Source of the DNA: an uncultured Collinsella sp.
Lineage (GTDB): Bacteria > Actinomycetota > Coriobacteriia > Coriobacteriales > Coriobacteriaceae
Reading direction: 5' to 3'
DNA: 11,371 nucleotides
Assembly (NCBI GenBank): GCA_900551185.1
Contig: URVF01000032.1
Span: 1-11,371 of the forward strand
In this document: positions 1 through 6,214 of the stretch, one piece after another
How the letters are laid out: every line of letters begins with the position of its first letter
How positions within the stretch are numbered: the stretch's first letter is position 1
Program-made: the position numbers and the translations under genes
Notes under the pieces: model-generated
Told to the model about the DNA's origin: nothing
Databases searched by the model: none
Seen by the model: the letters and a program-made list of their open reading frames with translations, nothing else

Positions 1-47
1 GAGATCATGCCTAGTCTCGTGGGCTCGGAGATGTGTATAAGAGACAG
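1..47 (+). other. Illumina Nextera i7 adapter left on the contig end (artefact)
   Basis: Bases 14-47 equal the 34-base Nextera Read 2 transposon adapter, ending in the mosaic-end sequence AGATGTGTATAAGAGACAG. Bases 6-13 (CATGCCTA) are an 8-base index, matching the adapter strand of Nextera index N706 as I remember it, and bases 1-5 (GAGAT) are the end of the P7 primer. The whole prefix is therefore library construct, not genome. Read in frame it adds the peptide VGSEMCIRDS, a known contaminant signature in protein databases, to the gene that follows. Genomic sequence starts at about base 48. Confidence 0.97.
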
Positions 48-816
48 CATTTACACCACCGACGTCGCGGTTATCCGCAACTCCAACGCCGACGCCGTCT
101 TTGCGGTCTACCCTTTCACGCCGCAGCCCGCCATTACGCAGGCACTGTTGACCGTCGCCGAGTGCCCGGTCTTTGTAGGCGTGGGCGGCGGAACTACGAC
201 CGGTAAGCGCTCCGTGCAGATGGCAGCCGTCTCCGAGATGCAGGGCGCGGCGGGCTGCGTGGTCAACTCCCCCGCTACTGCCGAGATGGTCGAGCACATC
301 ACCAACATCGCCGACATCCCCGTCATCGCCACGGTCGTTCGCTGCGACGACGATGCCCACGCCAAGGTGCGCGCTGGAGCCAAGATCCTCAACATCGCAG
401 CCGGCAAGAACACGCCCCAGGTCCTACGCGAGCTGCGCGAGCACTATCCCAACCTGCCGCTCATCGCACCGGGCGGCAAGACGCCCGAGAGCATTCGCGA
501 GACCATCGCCGCCGGCGCCAACGCCATCATCTGGACGCCGCCTTCGGCCCAGCAGCTACAGGCCGACATGATGCAGCGTTATCGCAAGATGAAGGAAGAC
601 GCCACACCTGTCATCTCGCGCGACGATGTGCCCATTATCGACCAGGTCGCCGCCGCCGAAGTCAGCCAGGTCGAGAACATGAATCCCGACGTGCCGATTC
701 CCGACGAAGTCATCGAGCGCGTCGCTTCGATCCACGAGCGCGTCGAGGAGCATCGCGCCAATCGCGGCCTCAAGCCGTCACTGCACGGCTTTTTCTTCCG
801 CGGAAAGAAACGCTAG
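48..816 (+). CDS. TIM-barrel-like protein, 5' end missing (KDPG-aldolase-like fold, function unknown)
   Basis: This is the C-terminal 255 residues of a protein whose start lies beyond the contig end; the in-frame ATG at 7 is adapter sequence. The pattern is that of a beta/alpha barrel: short hydrophobic strands (CPVFVGVGGG, IPVIATVV, AKILNIAAG, LPLIAPGG, NAIIWTP) alternate with amphipathic helices. The segment from AKILNIAAGKNTP to GGKTPESIRETIAAGANAIIW resembles the last strands of KDPG/KHG-type aldolases, where a glycine-rich loop binds phosphate. I cannot identify the catalytic lysine with confidence, so the substrate is left open. A tail of about 70 residues follows the barrel, acidic and helical, ending in a basic HGFFFRGKKR. 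It stands alone and is followed by an intrinsic terminator. Another ribulose-phosphate-binding barrel or a hydrolase-labelled orphan family is possible. Confidence 0.75.
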
Positions 817-826
817 CCGCAACAGC

Positions 827-864
827 AAGGCCCGCCCCACAAACAACGGAACGGGCCCTTTCTG
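827..864 (+). terminator. Intrinsic terminator after the TIM-barrel gene
   Basis: The arms GGCCCG (829-834) and CGGGCC (852-857) form a GC-rich stem, extendable by A-T pairs with one bulge, followed by CTTTCTGTT. The loop is 17 bases and the T tract is interrupted, so it is moderate in strength. It lies 10 bases after the stop codon and between two convergent genes; on the minus strand the T tract would be poorer. Confidence 0.55.
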
Positions 865-923
865 TTATCGAATGTCAGGAGGGACAGGCGCAGCGGTTAA
901 AACTGTCAGCCAGCCCACGAACG

Positions 924-1814
924 TTAATCCACGCGCTTGTCGCCCATAAAGAAGAGCGCCACCGTACCAGGTCCGGTATGCGAGCCAATCAGAGTACCGA
1001 TGTCATTGATCTCAATCTTGCCTTTAAGCTGCGGAACCTGTTCCTCGATCAGCGCCGCGACCGCCTCGGCATCCTCGCGGCACGCCGACTGCGACATGAT
1101 GCACTTACCCGAATAATCTGCACCGTCCTGCACGTGTGCCATCATGGTCTTGGCCATCTCGGAAATCGCGCGCTTCTTAGTGCGAATCTTCTCACGTGGC
1201 GACAGCTTGCCATCGCAATCGACCGTCATAAGCGGGCAAATCTTAAGCGCCGTGCCGATGATCGCACTCGCGGCCGAAATGCGACCGCCTCGTAGGTAGC
1301 TCGACAGATCGGTCGAGAAGAACCAGTGGTGCAGGTTGAGTTTATGCTCCTCAATCCAAGCGGCCGTCTCGTCGAGTGAAGCCCCGCTATCGCGCACGTC
1401 GGCGGCATATTCCAGCAACAGACCAAAGCCCGAAGACGCCCCCAGCGAATCGATGACGCGCACCTTGCCGCCCTGGGGATAGCGATCCGCGAGCATCTGC
1501 GCCGCGACGCAGGCCGATCCATACGTGCCCGAAATACCCGACGACAACGTCAGGTGCAGCACGTCTTTACCCTCGGCAACAAACGGCTCCCAAAACTCCT
1601 CGTACTCACCCACGCTCACCTGAGACGTCTTGGGCATGGCGCCCGCGGCAATCTGGGCAAAAAACTTGTCCGGCGTAATCGACTGATACAGATCGTCCGT
1701 ATAGACAACATCGTCGATCTCGTAATGAAAACACACGACAGGGATATTGCGCGCCGCAAAGAACTCACGGGTTCGGTCGGCGGCGGATTCACAGGTCAGG
1801 ACAAAATCACTCAT
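924..1814 (-). CDS. DegV family protein (FakB-type fatty-acid-binding protein)
   Basis: A 296-residue protein, the usual length for DegV. DegV/FakB proteins bind a free fatty acid and present it to the kinase FakA, which makes acyl-phosphate for phospholipid synthesis; they are cytosolic. Family signatures are visible: TSQVSVGEY (TSQ at 63-65), the glycine/serine ligand loop LSSGISGTYGSA (around 90-101), YLRGGRIS (173-180) followed by GTALKICPLM, and a C-terminal IGSHTGPGTVALFF. An ATG six codons upstream (1832) is in frame, but the Shine-Dalgarno AAGGAG (1826-1821) lies inside that extension and sits 6 bases before the ATG at 1814, so 1814 is taken as the start. No fakA is in the window; genomes usually carry several DegV paralogues, so its ligand cannot be told. 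Confidence 0.93.
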   Translation of the reverse strand: MSDFVLTCESAADRTREFFAARNIPVVCFHYEIDDVVYTDDLYQSITPDKFFAQIAAGAMPKTSQVSVGEYEEFWEPFVAEGKDVLHLTLSSGISGTYGSACVAAQMLADRYPQGGKVRVIDSLGASSGFGLLLEYAADVRDSGASLDETAAWIEEHKLNLHHWFFSTDLSSYLRGGRISAASAIIGTALKICPLMTVDCDGKLSPREKIRTKKRAISEMAKTMMAHVQDGADYSGKCIMSQSACREDAEAVAALIEEQVPQLKGKIEINDIGTLIGSHTGPGTVALFFMGDKRVD

Positions 1815-1820
1815 ATGAGG

Positions 1821-1826
1821 CTCCTT
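1821..1826 (-). promoter_or_regulatory. Ribosome binding site that fixes the degV start
   Basis: AAGGAG on the minus strand, 6 bases before the ATG at 1814. It lies within the longer in-frame reading that would start at 1832, which argues against that longer start. Confidence 0.8.
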
Positions 1827-1876
1827 ACTCATTGCTGCGCAAATTATCGCACAGTGAGCCTACATGCGGTACATAT

Positions 1877-1913
1877 GTCCACTATTTACCAAATCGAACC
1901 AAATATAGTGAAC
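1877..1913. repeat. Imperfect inverted repeat, possible operator upstream of degV
   Basis: GTCCACTAT (1877-1885) is matched by ATAGTGAAC (1905-1913), 8 of 9 positions complementary, with a 19-base AT-rich spacer that itself holds two ACCAAAT words one helical turn apart. It lies 63 bases upstream of the degV start. The geometry suits a dimeric DNA-binding regulator, but the spacer is long and the match may be chance. Confidence 0.35.
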
Positions 1914-2057
1914 ATCTTTACCACCATCGTCTCCACCGGCCCCATGCATAAATATCTGAGAAAACACCCTCTGTCGTCTCCACCCAACCGACACATCTAC
2001 CTTCACTAAATCGATTTACCAAACCGTTCAGCCGACAATTCAGCCGCTGGCGCAAAA

Positions 2058-2086
2058 TCGAAACAAAAGCGGCGCATACTGATAAA
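2058..2086 (+). promoter_or_regulatory. Candidate fbp promoter
   Basis: TCGAAA (2058-2063) and GATAAA (2081-2086) are each 4 of 6 matches to the vegetative -35 and -10 hexamers, with a 17-base spacer. The -10 falls in the left arm of the inverted repeat at 2078-2107, so a bound regulator would block RNA polymerase. The hexamers are weak and this call rests mainly on spacing and position. Confidence 0.3.
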
Positions 2087-2107
2087 CGTTTGATGCTGTT
2101 TATCAGT
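2078..2107. promoter_or_regulatory. Perfect 10-bp inverted repeat directly upstream of fbp (operator or leader hairpin)
   Basis: ACTGATAAAC (2078-2087) and GTTTATCAGT (2098-2107) are perfectly complementary, with a 10-base spacer; arm centres are 20 bases apart, two helical turns. The spacer holds a further related half-site, GTTTGAT (2088-2094). It ends 26 bases before the fbp ATG, next to its Shine-Dalgarno. It could be an operator for a repressor of gluconeogenesis or, if transcribed, an AU-rich hairpin followed by four T residues. The sequence shows the repeat; the regulator is unknown. Confidence 0.6.
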
Positions 2108-2133
2108 TTTACCAGCCCATCGGAAGGTGTTTC

Positions 2134-4050
2134 ATGGTCGCATTCGATCGCAACCCGCAAGACTTCAAGTATCTGCGCCTGCTGTCGAGACAGTTTCCCA
2201 CCGAACAATCCGCATTTACCGAAATTATCAACCTCTCGGCCATCCTTAACCTACCCAAGGGCACCGAGCATTTTATGAGCGACGTGCATGGTGAGTACGA
2301 AGCCTTTATGCACATCCTCAACAACTGCTCGGGCGTCGTGCGCGAACATGTCGACGAGATCTTTGGCGACACGCTCTCCTTTGACGAAAAGGGCGAGCTG
2401 TGTACGCTCATCTACTACCCGCGCGAGAAGATCGACCTGGTCCGCAGTCAGCGCGAGGACTCGCCCACCTGGTACAAGACGATGCTTGACCAGCTCATCA
2501 TGGTCGCTCGCTCACTTTCAAGCCGCTACACGCGCTCCAAGGTGCGTAAGGCCATCCCGCGCGATTACGCCTATATCATCGACGAGTTGTTGCACACGCA
2601 CCCGGACGAGAACAACTATCGCGTGCGCTATCACGAGCGCATCGTGGAGTCCATCCTGGAGACCGCCAGCGCCGACGACTTTATTGAGTCGCTCGCCTCG
2701 CTCATCAAGCGCCTGGCCGTCGACCACCTGCACCTGGTGGGCGACATCTTCGACCGCGGCGGCGGCGCGGCCAAGATTATGGACCGTCTGCTCACCTACC
2801 ATTCGCTCGACATCCAGTGGGGCAACCACGACCTGCTGTGGATGGGCGCTGCGACCGGTGAGCCCGCCTGCATCGCCACGGTGTTGCGCAACAACCTACG
2901 CTACGACAACTACGAGATCCTGGAGAACGACTACGGCATCTCGCTGCGTGAGCTTGTCGCCTTTGCCGATGCCACCTACACCGCCGGTGAGTCCATCACC
3001 CCGCTGATCAAGGCCATCAACGTGCTGCTCTTTAAGCTCGAGGGCCAGATTATCCAGCGCCACCCCGAGTTCGATATGACCGACCGCCTGTTACTCGACA
3101 AGATCGACCACGACACCGGCACGGTCACGCTCGCCGACGGCAGCGTGTGGCCGCTCACGACCAACGACTTCCCCACCGTCGACCCGGCGGACCCCTATAC
3201 GCTCACGTCTCAGGAGCAGCACATCATCGACAAGCTCGTGTCCGAGTTTGTCACCGCCGATCACCTGCATCGCCATATCGATTTCCTCTACACCCACGGC
3301 TCGATGTACAAGGTCGCCAACGGCAACCTGCTCTTCCACGGCTGCGTTCCACTCAACGAAGACGGCACCTTCAGCAGCATGAACTGCCTGGGCACCTGGC
3401 ACGCTGGCCGCGATTATCTCGATTTTTGCGACCACATCGCCCGCCGCGCGTGGCGCGTGGGCGACCGCGATGCCCTCGACTGGATGTGGTACCTGTGGAT
3501 TGGCTTCAATTCACCCGCCAGCGGACGCCTGGTGCGTACCTTTGAGCGCGCCTATATCGCCGATAAGAGCACCTGGGTCGAGCCGATGGACCCGTACTTT
3601 ACGCTTACCAAGTCGCCCTCGGTCTGCGATGATATCATGCGCGAGTTTGGCGTCGCGCCCATGGCATGCTCGCCGACCGGCCACATCATCAACGGCCACA
3701 CGCCCGTTAAAACCACCAAGGGCGAGCAGCCCATCCGCGCCGAGGGCAAGCTGCTGGTCATCGATGGCGGCTTCTGCCGCGCTTACCATCCCAAGACGGG
3801 CATCGCCGGCTATACGCTCATCTCGAGCTCGCGCGGCTGCCGCCTCAAGTCGCACCGGGCCTTTACGACGGTTGCCGAGGCACTCACGCGCAACGTGGAC
3901 ATCGAAAGCGAGACCAACCGTTTTGACCAAGCGGATCGTCGCCGCATGGTGAGCGACACCGATACTGGCGCCAAGATTCGCAGCCAGATCCAGGATCTGT
4001 GCCAGCTGCTCGATGCATATAGAAACGGTGCTATCGAAGAGCGCGTCTAG
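2134..4050 (+). CDS. fbp: Fructose-1,6-bisphosphatase class III
   Basis: A 638-residue cytosolic enzyme that hydrolyses fructose-1,6-bisphosphate to fructose-6-phosphate, the committing step of gluconeogenesis. It belongs to the class III family known from Bacillus and other Gram-positives (usual length about 640-670), built on a calcineurin-like metallophosphatase core. The metal-binding motifs are all present in order: SDVHGE (D50, H52), GDIFDRG (D204, D207), GNHD (230-233), LFHGC (H402) and NGHTP (G521-P524), then LLVIDGGFCRAYH near the C-terminus. The start ATG has a Shine-Dalgarno GGAAGG at 2122-2127 with a 6-base spacer. A long inserted segment between the GNHD and LFHGC motifs is normal for class III. 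The upstream inverted repeat suggests specific transcriptional control. The next gene on the strand follows after a hairpin and is functionally unrelated. Confidence 0.97.
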   Translation: MVAFDRNPQDFKYLRLLSRQFPTEQSAFTEIINLSAILNLPKGTEHFMSDVHGEYEAFMHILNNCSGVVREHVDEIFGDTLSFDEKGELCTLIYYPREKIDLVRSQREDSPTWYKTMLDQLIMVARSLSSRYTRSKVRKAIPRDYAYIIDELLHTHPDENNYRVRYHERIVESILETASADDFIESLASLIKRLAVDHLHLVGDIFDRGGGAAKIMDRLLTYHSLDIQWGNHDLLWMGAATGEPACIATVLRNNLRYDNYEILENDYGISLRELVAFADATYTAGESITPLIKAINVLLFKLEGQIIQRHPEFDMTDRLLLDKIDHDTGTVTLADGSVWPLTTNDFPTVDPADPYTLTSQEQHIIDKLVSEFVTADHLHRHIDFLYTHGSMYKVANGNLLFHGCVPLNEDGTFSSMNCLGTWHAGRDYLDFCDHIARRAWRVGDRDALDWMWYLWIGFNSPASGRLVRTFERAYIADKSTWVEPMDPYFTLTKSPSVCDDIMREFGVAPMACSPTGHIINGHTPVKTTKGEQPIRAEGKLLVIDGGFCRAYHPKTGIAGYTLISSSRGCRLKSHRAFTTVAEALTRNVDIESETNRFDQADRRRMVSDTDTGAKIRSQIQDLCQLLDAYRNGAIEERV

Positions 4051-4060
4051 CCCCACCCGC

Positions 4061-4095
4061 GGGGATTGGCTAAACTTGCTGAGTTTGTCATCCCC
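4061..4095 (+). other. Nested hairpin between fbp and the first gtrA gene
   Basis: GGGGAT (4061-4066) pairs with ATCCCC (4090-4095), and inside it AAACT (4072-4076) pairs with AGTTT (4082-4086) around the loop TGCTG. No T tract follows, so it is not a standard terminator. It may stabilise the 3' end of fbp mRNA or separate expression of the two genes. Its position inside a possible TTG-started extension of the next gene argues for the ATG start at 4129. Confidence 0.45.
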
Positions 4096-4128
4096 ACGGC
4101 GTCCCCGCGCCACCCTAAGGCAGGTACC

Positions 4129-4524
4129 ATGCAAAAGCTCCTTGCGCAGATCATGAAATTTGGCGTCGTCGGTGTCATTGCCACGGTTATCGACTTTGGC
4201 ATTATGAATCTGCTCCACTACGGTCTGGGCCTCAACATCCTAATCGCCAACACCAGCGGCTTTATCATCTCGCTCATCTTTAACTACCTCGCAAGCATGA
4301 AGTACGTGTTTGCGCACAAGGAAGGCATGAGCCGCCGCCGCGAGTTCATCATCTTTGTCGTGCTGTCCGTGATCGGTTTGGTGCTCAACGACGGCATCGT
4401 GCTGGCGCTCAACGCCGGCCTGGGACTCGAGGCCAATATCGCCAAGATCTGCGCCACCGCGCTTGTCATGGTCTACAACTTTGTGACCCGAAAAATCTTC
4501 CTGGAGGGCGACGAGACAAAATAG
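4129..4524 (+). CDS. GtrA family small membrane protein (paralogue 1)
   Basis: A 131-residue protein with four predicted membrane helices (about 10-29, 36-56, 73-95 and 102-120). This is the GtrA/DPMS-like family, whose members are linked to moving polyprenyl-phosphate-linked sugars across the membrane for cell-wall or surface glycan modification, or serve as partners of a dolichol-phosphate-mannose-type synthase. Family marks: VGVIATVIDFGIM in helix 1, FNYLASMKYVF at the end of helix 2, and VYNFVTRKIFLEG at the C-terminus. The ATG at 4129 follows AAGGCAGG (4117-4124) at suitable distance; a TTG at 4066 would add 21 residues with no membrane character and start inside a hairpin. No glycosyltransferase lies beside it, so the sugar and target are unknown. 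Confidence 0.88.
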   Translation: MQKLLAQIMKFGVVGVIATVIDFGIMNLLHYGLGLNILIANTSGFIISLIFNYLASMKYVFAHKEGMSRRREFIIFVVLSVIGLVLNDGIVLALNAGLGLEANIAKICATALVMVYNFVTRKIFLEGDETK

Positions 4525-4545
4525 CTCGAAACCCCTGCAGCATTA

Positions 4546-4600
4546 CGGCGCCCACGGACGACGCGCACTCAGCGCAGTATCGTCCGTGGGTGTCGCTCGT
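4546..4600 (+). terminator. Long perfect hairpin after the first gtrA gene
   Basis: CCCACGGACGA (4551-4561) and TCGTCCGTGGG (4580-4590) pair perfectly over 11 bases. With G-U pairs the stem reaches about 16 pairs (4546-4561 with 4580-4595), and the loop holds an inner GCGC/GCGC stem. The following CTCGTTT is a poor T tract. It is probably a terminator or an mRNA 3'-end stabiliser separating the two gtrA paralogues. Confidence 0.6.
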
Positions 4601-4607
4601 TTACGGG

Positions 4608-4646
4608 CAAATTTTCAACGTTTGCGGATTAGCTCTTGAAAATTTG
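4608..4646. repeat. Perfect 11-bp AT-rich inverted repeat before the second gtrA gene
   Basis: CAAATTTTCAA (4608-4618) and TTGAAAATTTG (4636-4646) are perfectly complementary with a 17-base spacer. It starts just after the GC-rich hairpin and lies about 98 bases before the GTG start of the second gtrA gene. Its AT content contrasts with the surroundings. It may be an operator or a hairpin in the leader; no T tract follows. Confidence 0.5.
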
Positions 4647-4743
4647 GCGAGTTCATATAGTTCTTGGCAAAGACCTTACGTTTCCCTTGTAAAAGCTCTA
4701 AAGTATCCTCTGCTCGATTCATCAACGCATTGGATGTGATTAC

Positions 4744-5151
4744 GTGCGCAAGGCGCTGGCACAACCTCATACCAAGCAGTTCCTCAAGTTTGCCGTCGTG
4801 GGTCTTATCTCCTTTGGCATCGACTGGGGCATGCTCATTGCGCTCGTCGAGCTGTTCCACCTCGACTTTTTGATGAGCACCACGATCTCGTTTATCACGT
4901 CCGTCGTGGTCAACTACTGGCTCAGCATGAAGTACGTGTTCGACCACCGCGAAGGCATGAGCCGCAAGCGCGAGTTCACGATCTTCACCATCCTGTCGGT
5001 GATCGGCCTGGGCCTCAACGACCTGTATATGTTTGTTGGCGTCACGTTTTTGAGCATCGGCTACCAGGCCATGAAGGCCATCGCCACGTTCCTCGTCACC
5101 TGGTACAACTACTTCAGCCGCCGCTTCTTCCTCGAGGGCGCACGGTCGTAG
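4744..5151 (+). CDS. GtrA family small membrane protein (paralogue 2)
   Basis: A 135-residue, four-helix membrane protein (helices about 16-36, 42-60, 78-102 and 106-124) of the same GtrA family as its neighbour. The two share a near-identical cytoplasmic loop, SMKYVF(A/D)H then EGMSR and REF, plus LSVIGL, LND and the C-terminal YN..(T/S)R..FLEG, so they look like a tandem duplication followed by divergence in the membrane helices. The start is a GTG with only a weak purine stretch (GGATGTG) before it; no better in-frame start exists upstream. The family role is translocation of lipid-linked sugars or assistance to a polyprenyl-phosphate glycosyltransferase. It has its own upstream region and a strong terminator, so it can be expressed separately from paralogue 1. 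Confidence 0.87.
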   Translation: MRKALAQPHTKQFLKFAVVGLISFGIDWGMLIALVELFHLDFLMSTTISFITSVVVNYWLSMKYVFDHREGMSRKREFTIFTILSVIGLGLNDLYMFVGVTFLSIGYQAMKAIATFLVTWYNYFSRRFFLEGARS

Positions 5152-5177
5152 TCGATTCACTATTTGCTTGAATGTAT

Positions 5178-5212
5178 AACCGGTTGGAATTCCCGTTCCA
5201 ACCGGTTTTTTT
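5178..5212 (+). terminator. Strong intrinsic terminator after the gtrA pair
   Basis: AACCGGTTGGAA (5178-5189) and TTCCAACCGGTT (5196-5207) form a perfect 12-bp stem with the six-base loop TTCCCG, followed by an uninterrupted run of seven T (5206-5212). It is a textbook Rho-independent terminator for the plus strand. Confidence 0.95.
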
Positions 5213-5251
5213 GTTTGCAGAGAGACCCGGCGACCCAGTCCCATTCGCATG

Positions 5252-5289
5252 AAAAACGGGCGGTCCGGATGTTGGTCCGAACCGCCCGT
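5252..5289 (-). terminator. Strong intrinsic terminator of the DUF4430 transcription unit
   Basis: On the minus strand ACGGGCGGT (5289-5281) and ACCGCCCGT (5264-5256) pair perfectly. The stem continues through a U-G pair into CGGA/TCCG, giving 14 pairs with a six-base loop, and then runs into five T (5256-5252). It lies 22 bases after the stop codon of the 300-residue DUF4430 protein and ends the riboswitch-led unit. The short gap to the gtrA terminator leaves nothing else between the convergent genes. Confidence 0.93.
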
Positions 5290-5311
5290 CTGGCGCGCTA
5301 TGTCGGGGCCT

Positions 5312-6214
5312 CTAGCCCGTTACGTAATACCAAACAACGTTGTCGCCATTGGAGAGAACGTAGTTACTGCAGGCCGTCATGGGCGTTGTGCCGTTGACGG
5401 AGTACATCCAACCGCTCGTGCCGCCGTACTGTTTCTCGGCCAAACCACCAATCGCGGAGACATACGTACCGTACGACGAGCCATGTGCGTTGACAGAAAG
5501 GCCCAGCGCGCACAGGGCATCGTAGACGGTAGCGCCTTCGTTAAAGGTAAAGGTGCCACCAGAGGACACAGGATTGCCCACAGAGCTCGATGTGACCGAG
5601 ACCGTCACCGTAACGTAGTTGGACTCCTGCGAGCCGCTCTGGCCGCCCGAGGAGGCGTTTCCACCATTAGAGGATGAGGCTCCATTAGACGACTGGCCAC
5701 CGCCCGAAGAAGCACCACCAGACACCTTGGAAGTATCGCCGGCTCCCGTATTCTGGGCAGCGGATTTATCGCCAGACTTCTTGCCGTCCTGGTCCTCGGA
5801 CTTCTTGCTATCCGAGTTTTTGTCCGATTCCTTGTCCGAAGACTCGTAATCATCCTTGGCGTCGTTCGAGCCCTTGGACTCATCTTTTGCAGCATCCGAA
5901 GATTTGGAATCCTTGGAACTGGCCTCGCCCGAAGCGGTAGACGAGCCAGACCCATTGTCATCCTTGGAAACGACGCTCTCCCCCGTCACGGTCTGAATGA
6001 TCCAGTCGATGGACCAGGCACCGCTTGTGGAAGGATGGACGAAACCCAGCGAGACGACGATCAGAATGGTGCATGCAGCAGTCAGAACGCCGAGGAGCGC
6101 CTTGCGACGAGAGGTGGACGCCGCCGAAGCGGCGCCCTTTTGCTTTGGATCATCGAGCTGGATAAACGAGGAGTCGGGCTGTTGCCCGCTGGTCTCCTTG
6201 GGCTTATCGGGCAT
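5312..6214 (-). CDS. N-terminally membrane-anchored protein with one C-terminal DUF4430 domain
   Basis: A 300-residue protein in three parts: a cytoplasmic stretch of about 35 residues ending in SRRK, one membrane helix (about 39-59, ALLGVLTAACTILIVVSLGF), a long Ser/Asp/Lys-rich and then Ser/Gly-rich linker (about 80-196), and a DUF4430 domain (about 197-300) with YDALCALG, GLAEKQYGGTSG, WMYSVNG and a closing GDNVVWYYV. No cleavage site is obvious, so it is probably a type II anchor holding the domain outside the cell. DUF4430 is related to the C-terminal domain of transcobalamin and intrinsic factor. The ATG at 6214 is preferred over a GTG at 6223: AAGG lies 9 bases before the ATG but abuts the GTG. 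It overlaps the end of the upstream gene by 11 bases, so translation is probably coupled. A short pilin-like or adhesin role cannot be excluded. Confidence 0.9.
   Translation of the reverse strand: MPDKPKETSGQQPDSSFIQLDDPKQKGAASAASTSRRKALLGVLTAACTILIVVSLGFVHPSTSGAWSIDWIIQTVTGESVVSKDDNGSGSSTASGEASSKDSKSSDAAKDESKGSNDAKDDYESSDKESDKNSDSKKSEDQDGKKSGDKSAAQNTGAGDTSKVSGGASSGGGQSSNGASSSNGGNASSGGQSGSQESNYVTVTVSVTSSSVGNPVSSGGTFTFNEGATVYDALCALGLSVNAHGSSYGTYVSAIGGLAEKQYGGTSGWMYSVNGTTPMTACSNYVLSNGDNVVWYYVTG

Larger units (their letters stand above)
1815..2133. other. Divergent intergenic control region between degV and fbp
   Basis: About 319 bases with no convincing gene; stop-rich in most frames and clearly richer in A+T than the flanking genes. 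It must hold promoters for both divergent genes. Two structured elements stand out: an imperfect inverted repeat at 1877-1913 on the degV side and a perfect one at 2078-2107 on the fbp side, described separately. The ten-base word ATTTACCAAA occurs twice (1884-1893 and 2014-2023), and ACCAAAT occurs at 1888 and 1898, exactly 10 bases apart. I could not place a convincing degV promoter. Confidence 0.7.

Noticed and set aside
7..48. In-frame ATG giving MPSLVGSEMCIRDS at the start of the first gene
   Set aside because: It is translated adapter sequence; the real N-terminus is off the contig.
1815..2133. tRNA or small RNA gene in the degV-fbp gap
   Set aside because: No cloverleaf or terminator-bounded element was seen; only the inverted repeats.
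4066..4128. TTG start for the first GtrA protein
   Set aside because: It adds residues with no family similarity, starts inside a hairpin and lacks a ribosome site.
4615..5250. 211-codon open frame on the minus strand over gtrA 2
   Set aside because: Most of it is antisense to a clear membrane protein gene and crosses a strong terminator; only the short tail at 4615-4743 is kept as a low-value remark.
6098..6112. SRRKALLG in the 300-residue protein as a Tat export signal
   Set aside because: It lacks the usual F-L-K after the arginines and has no cleavage site; a plain membrane anchor explains it better.
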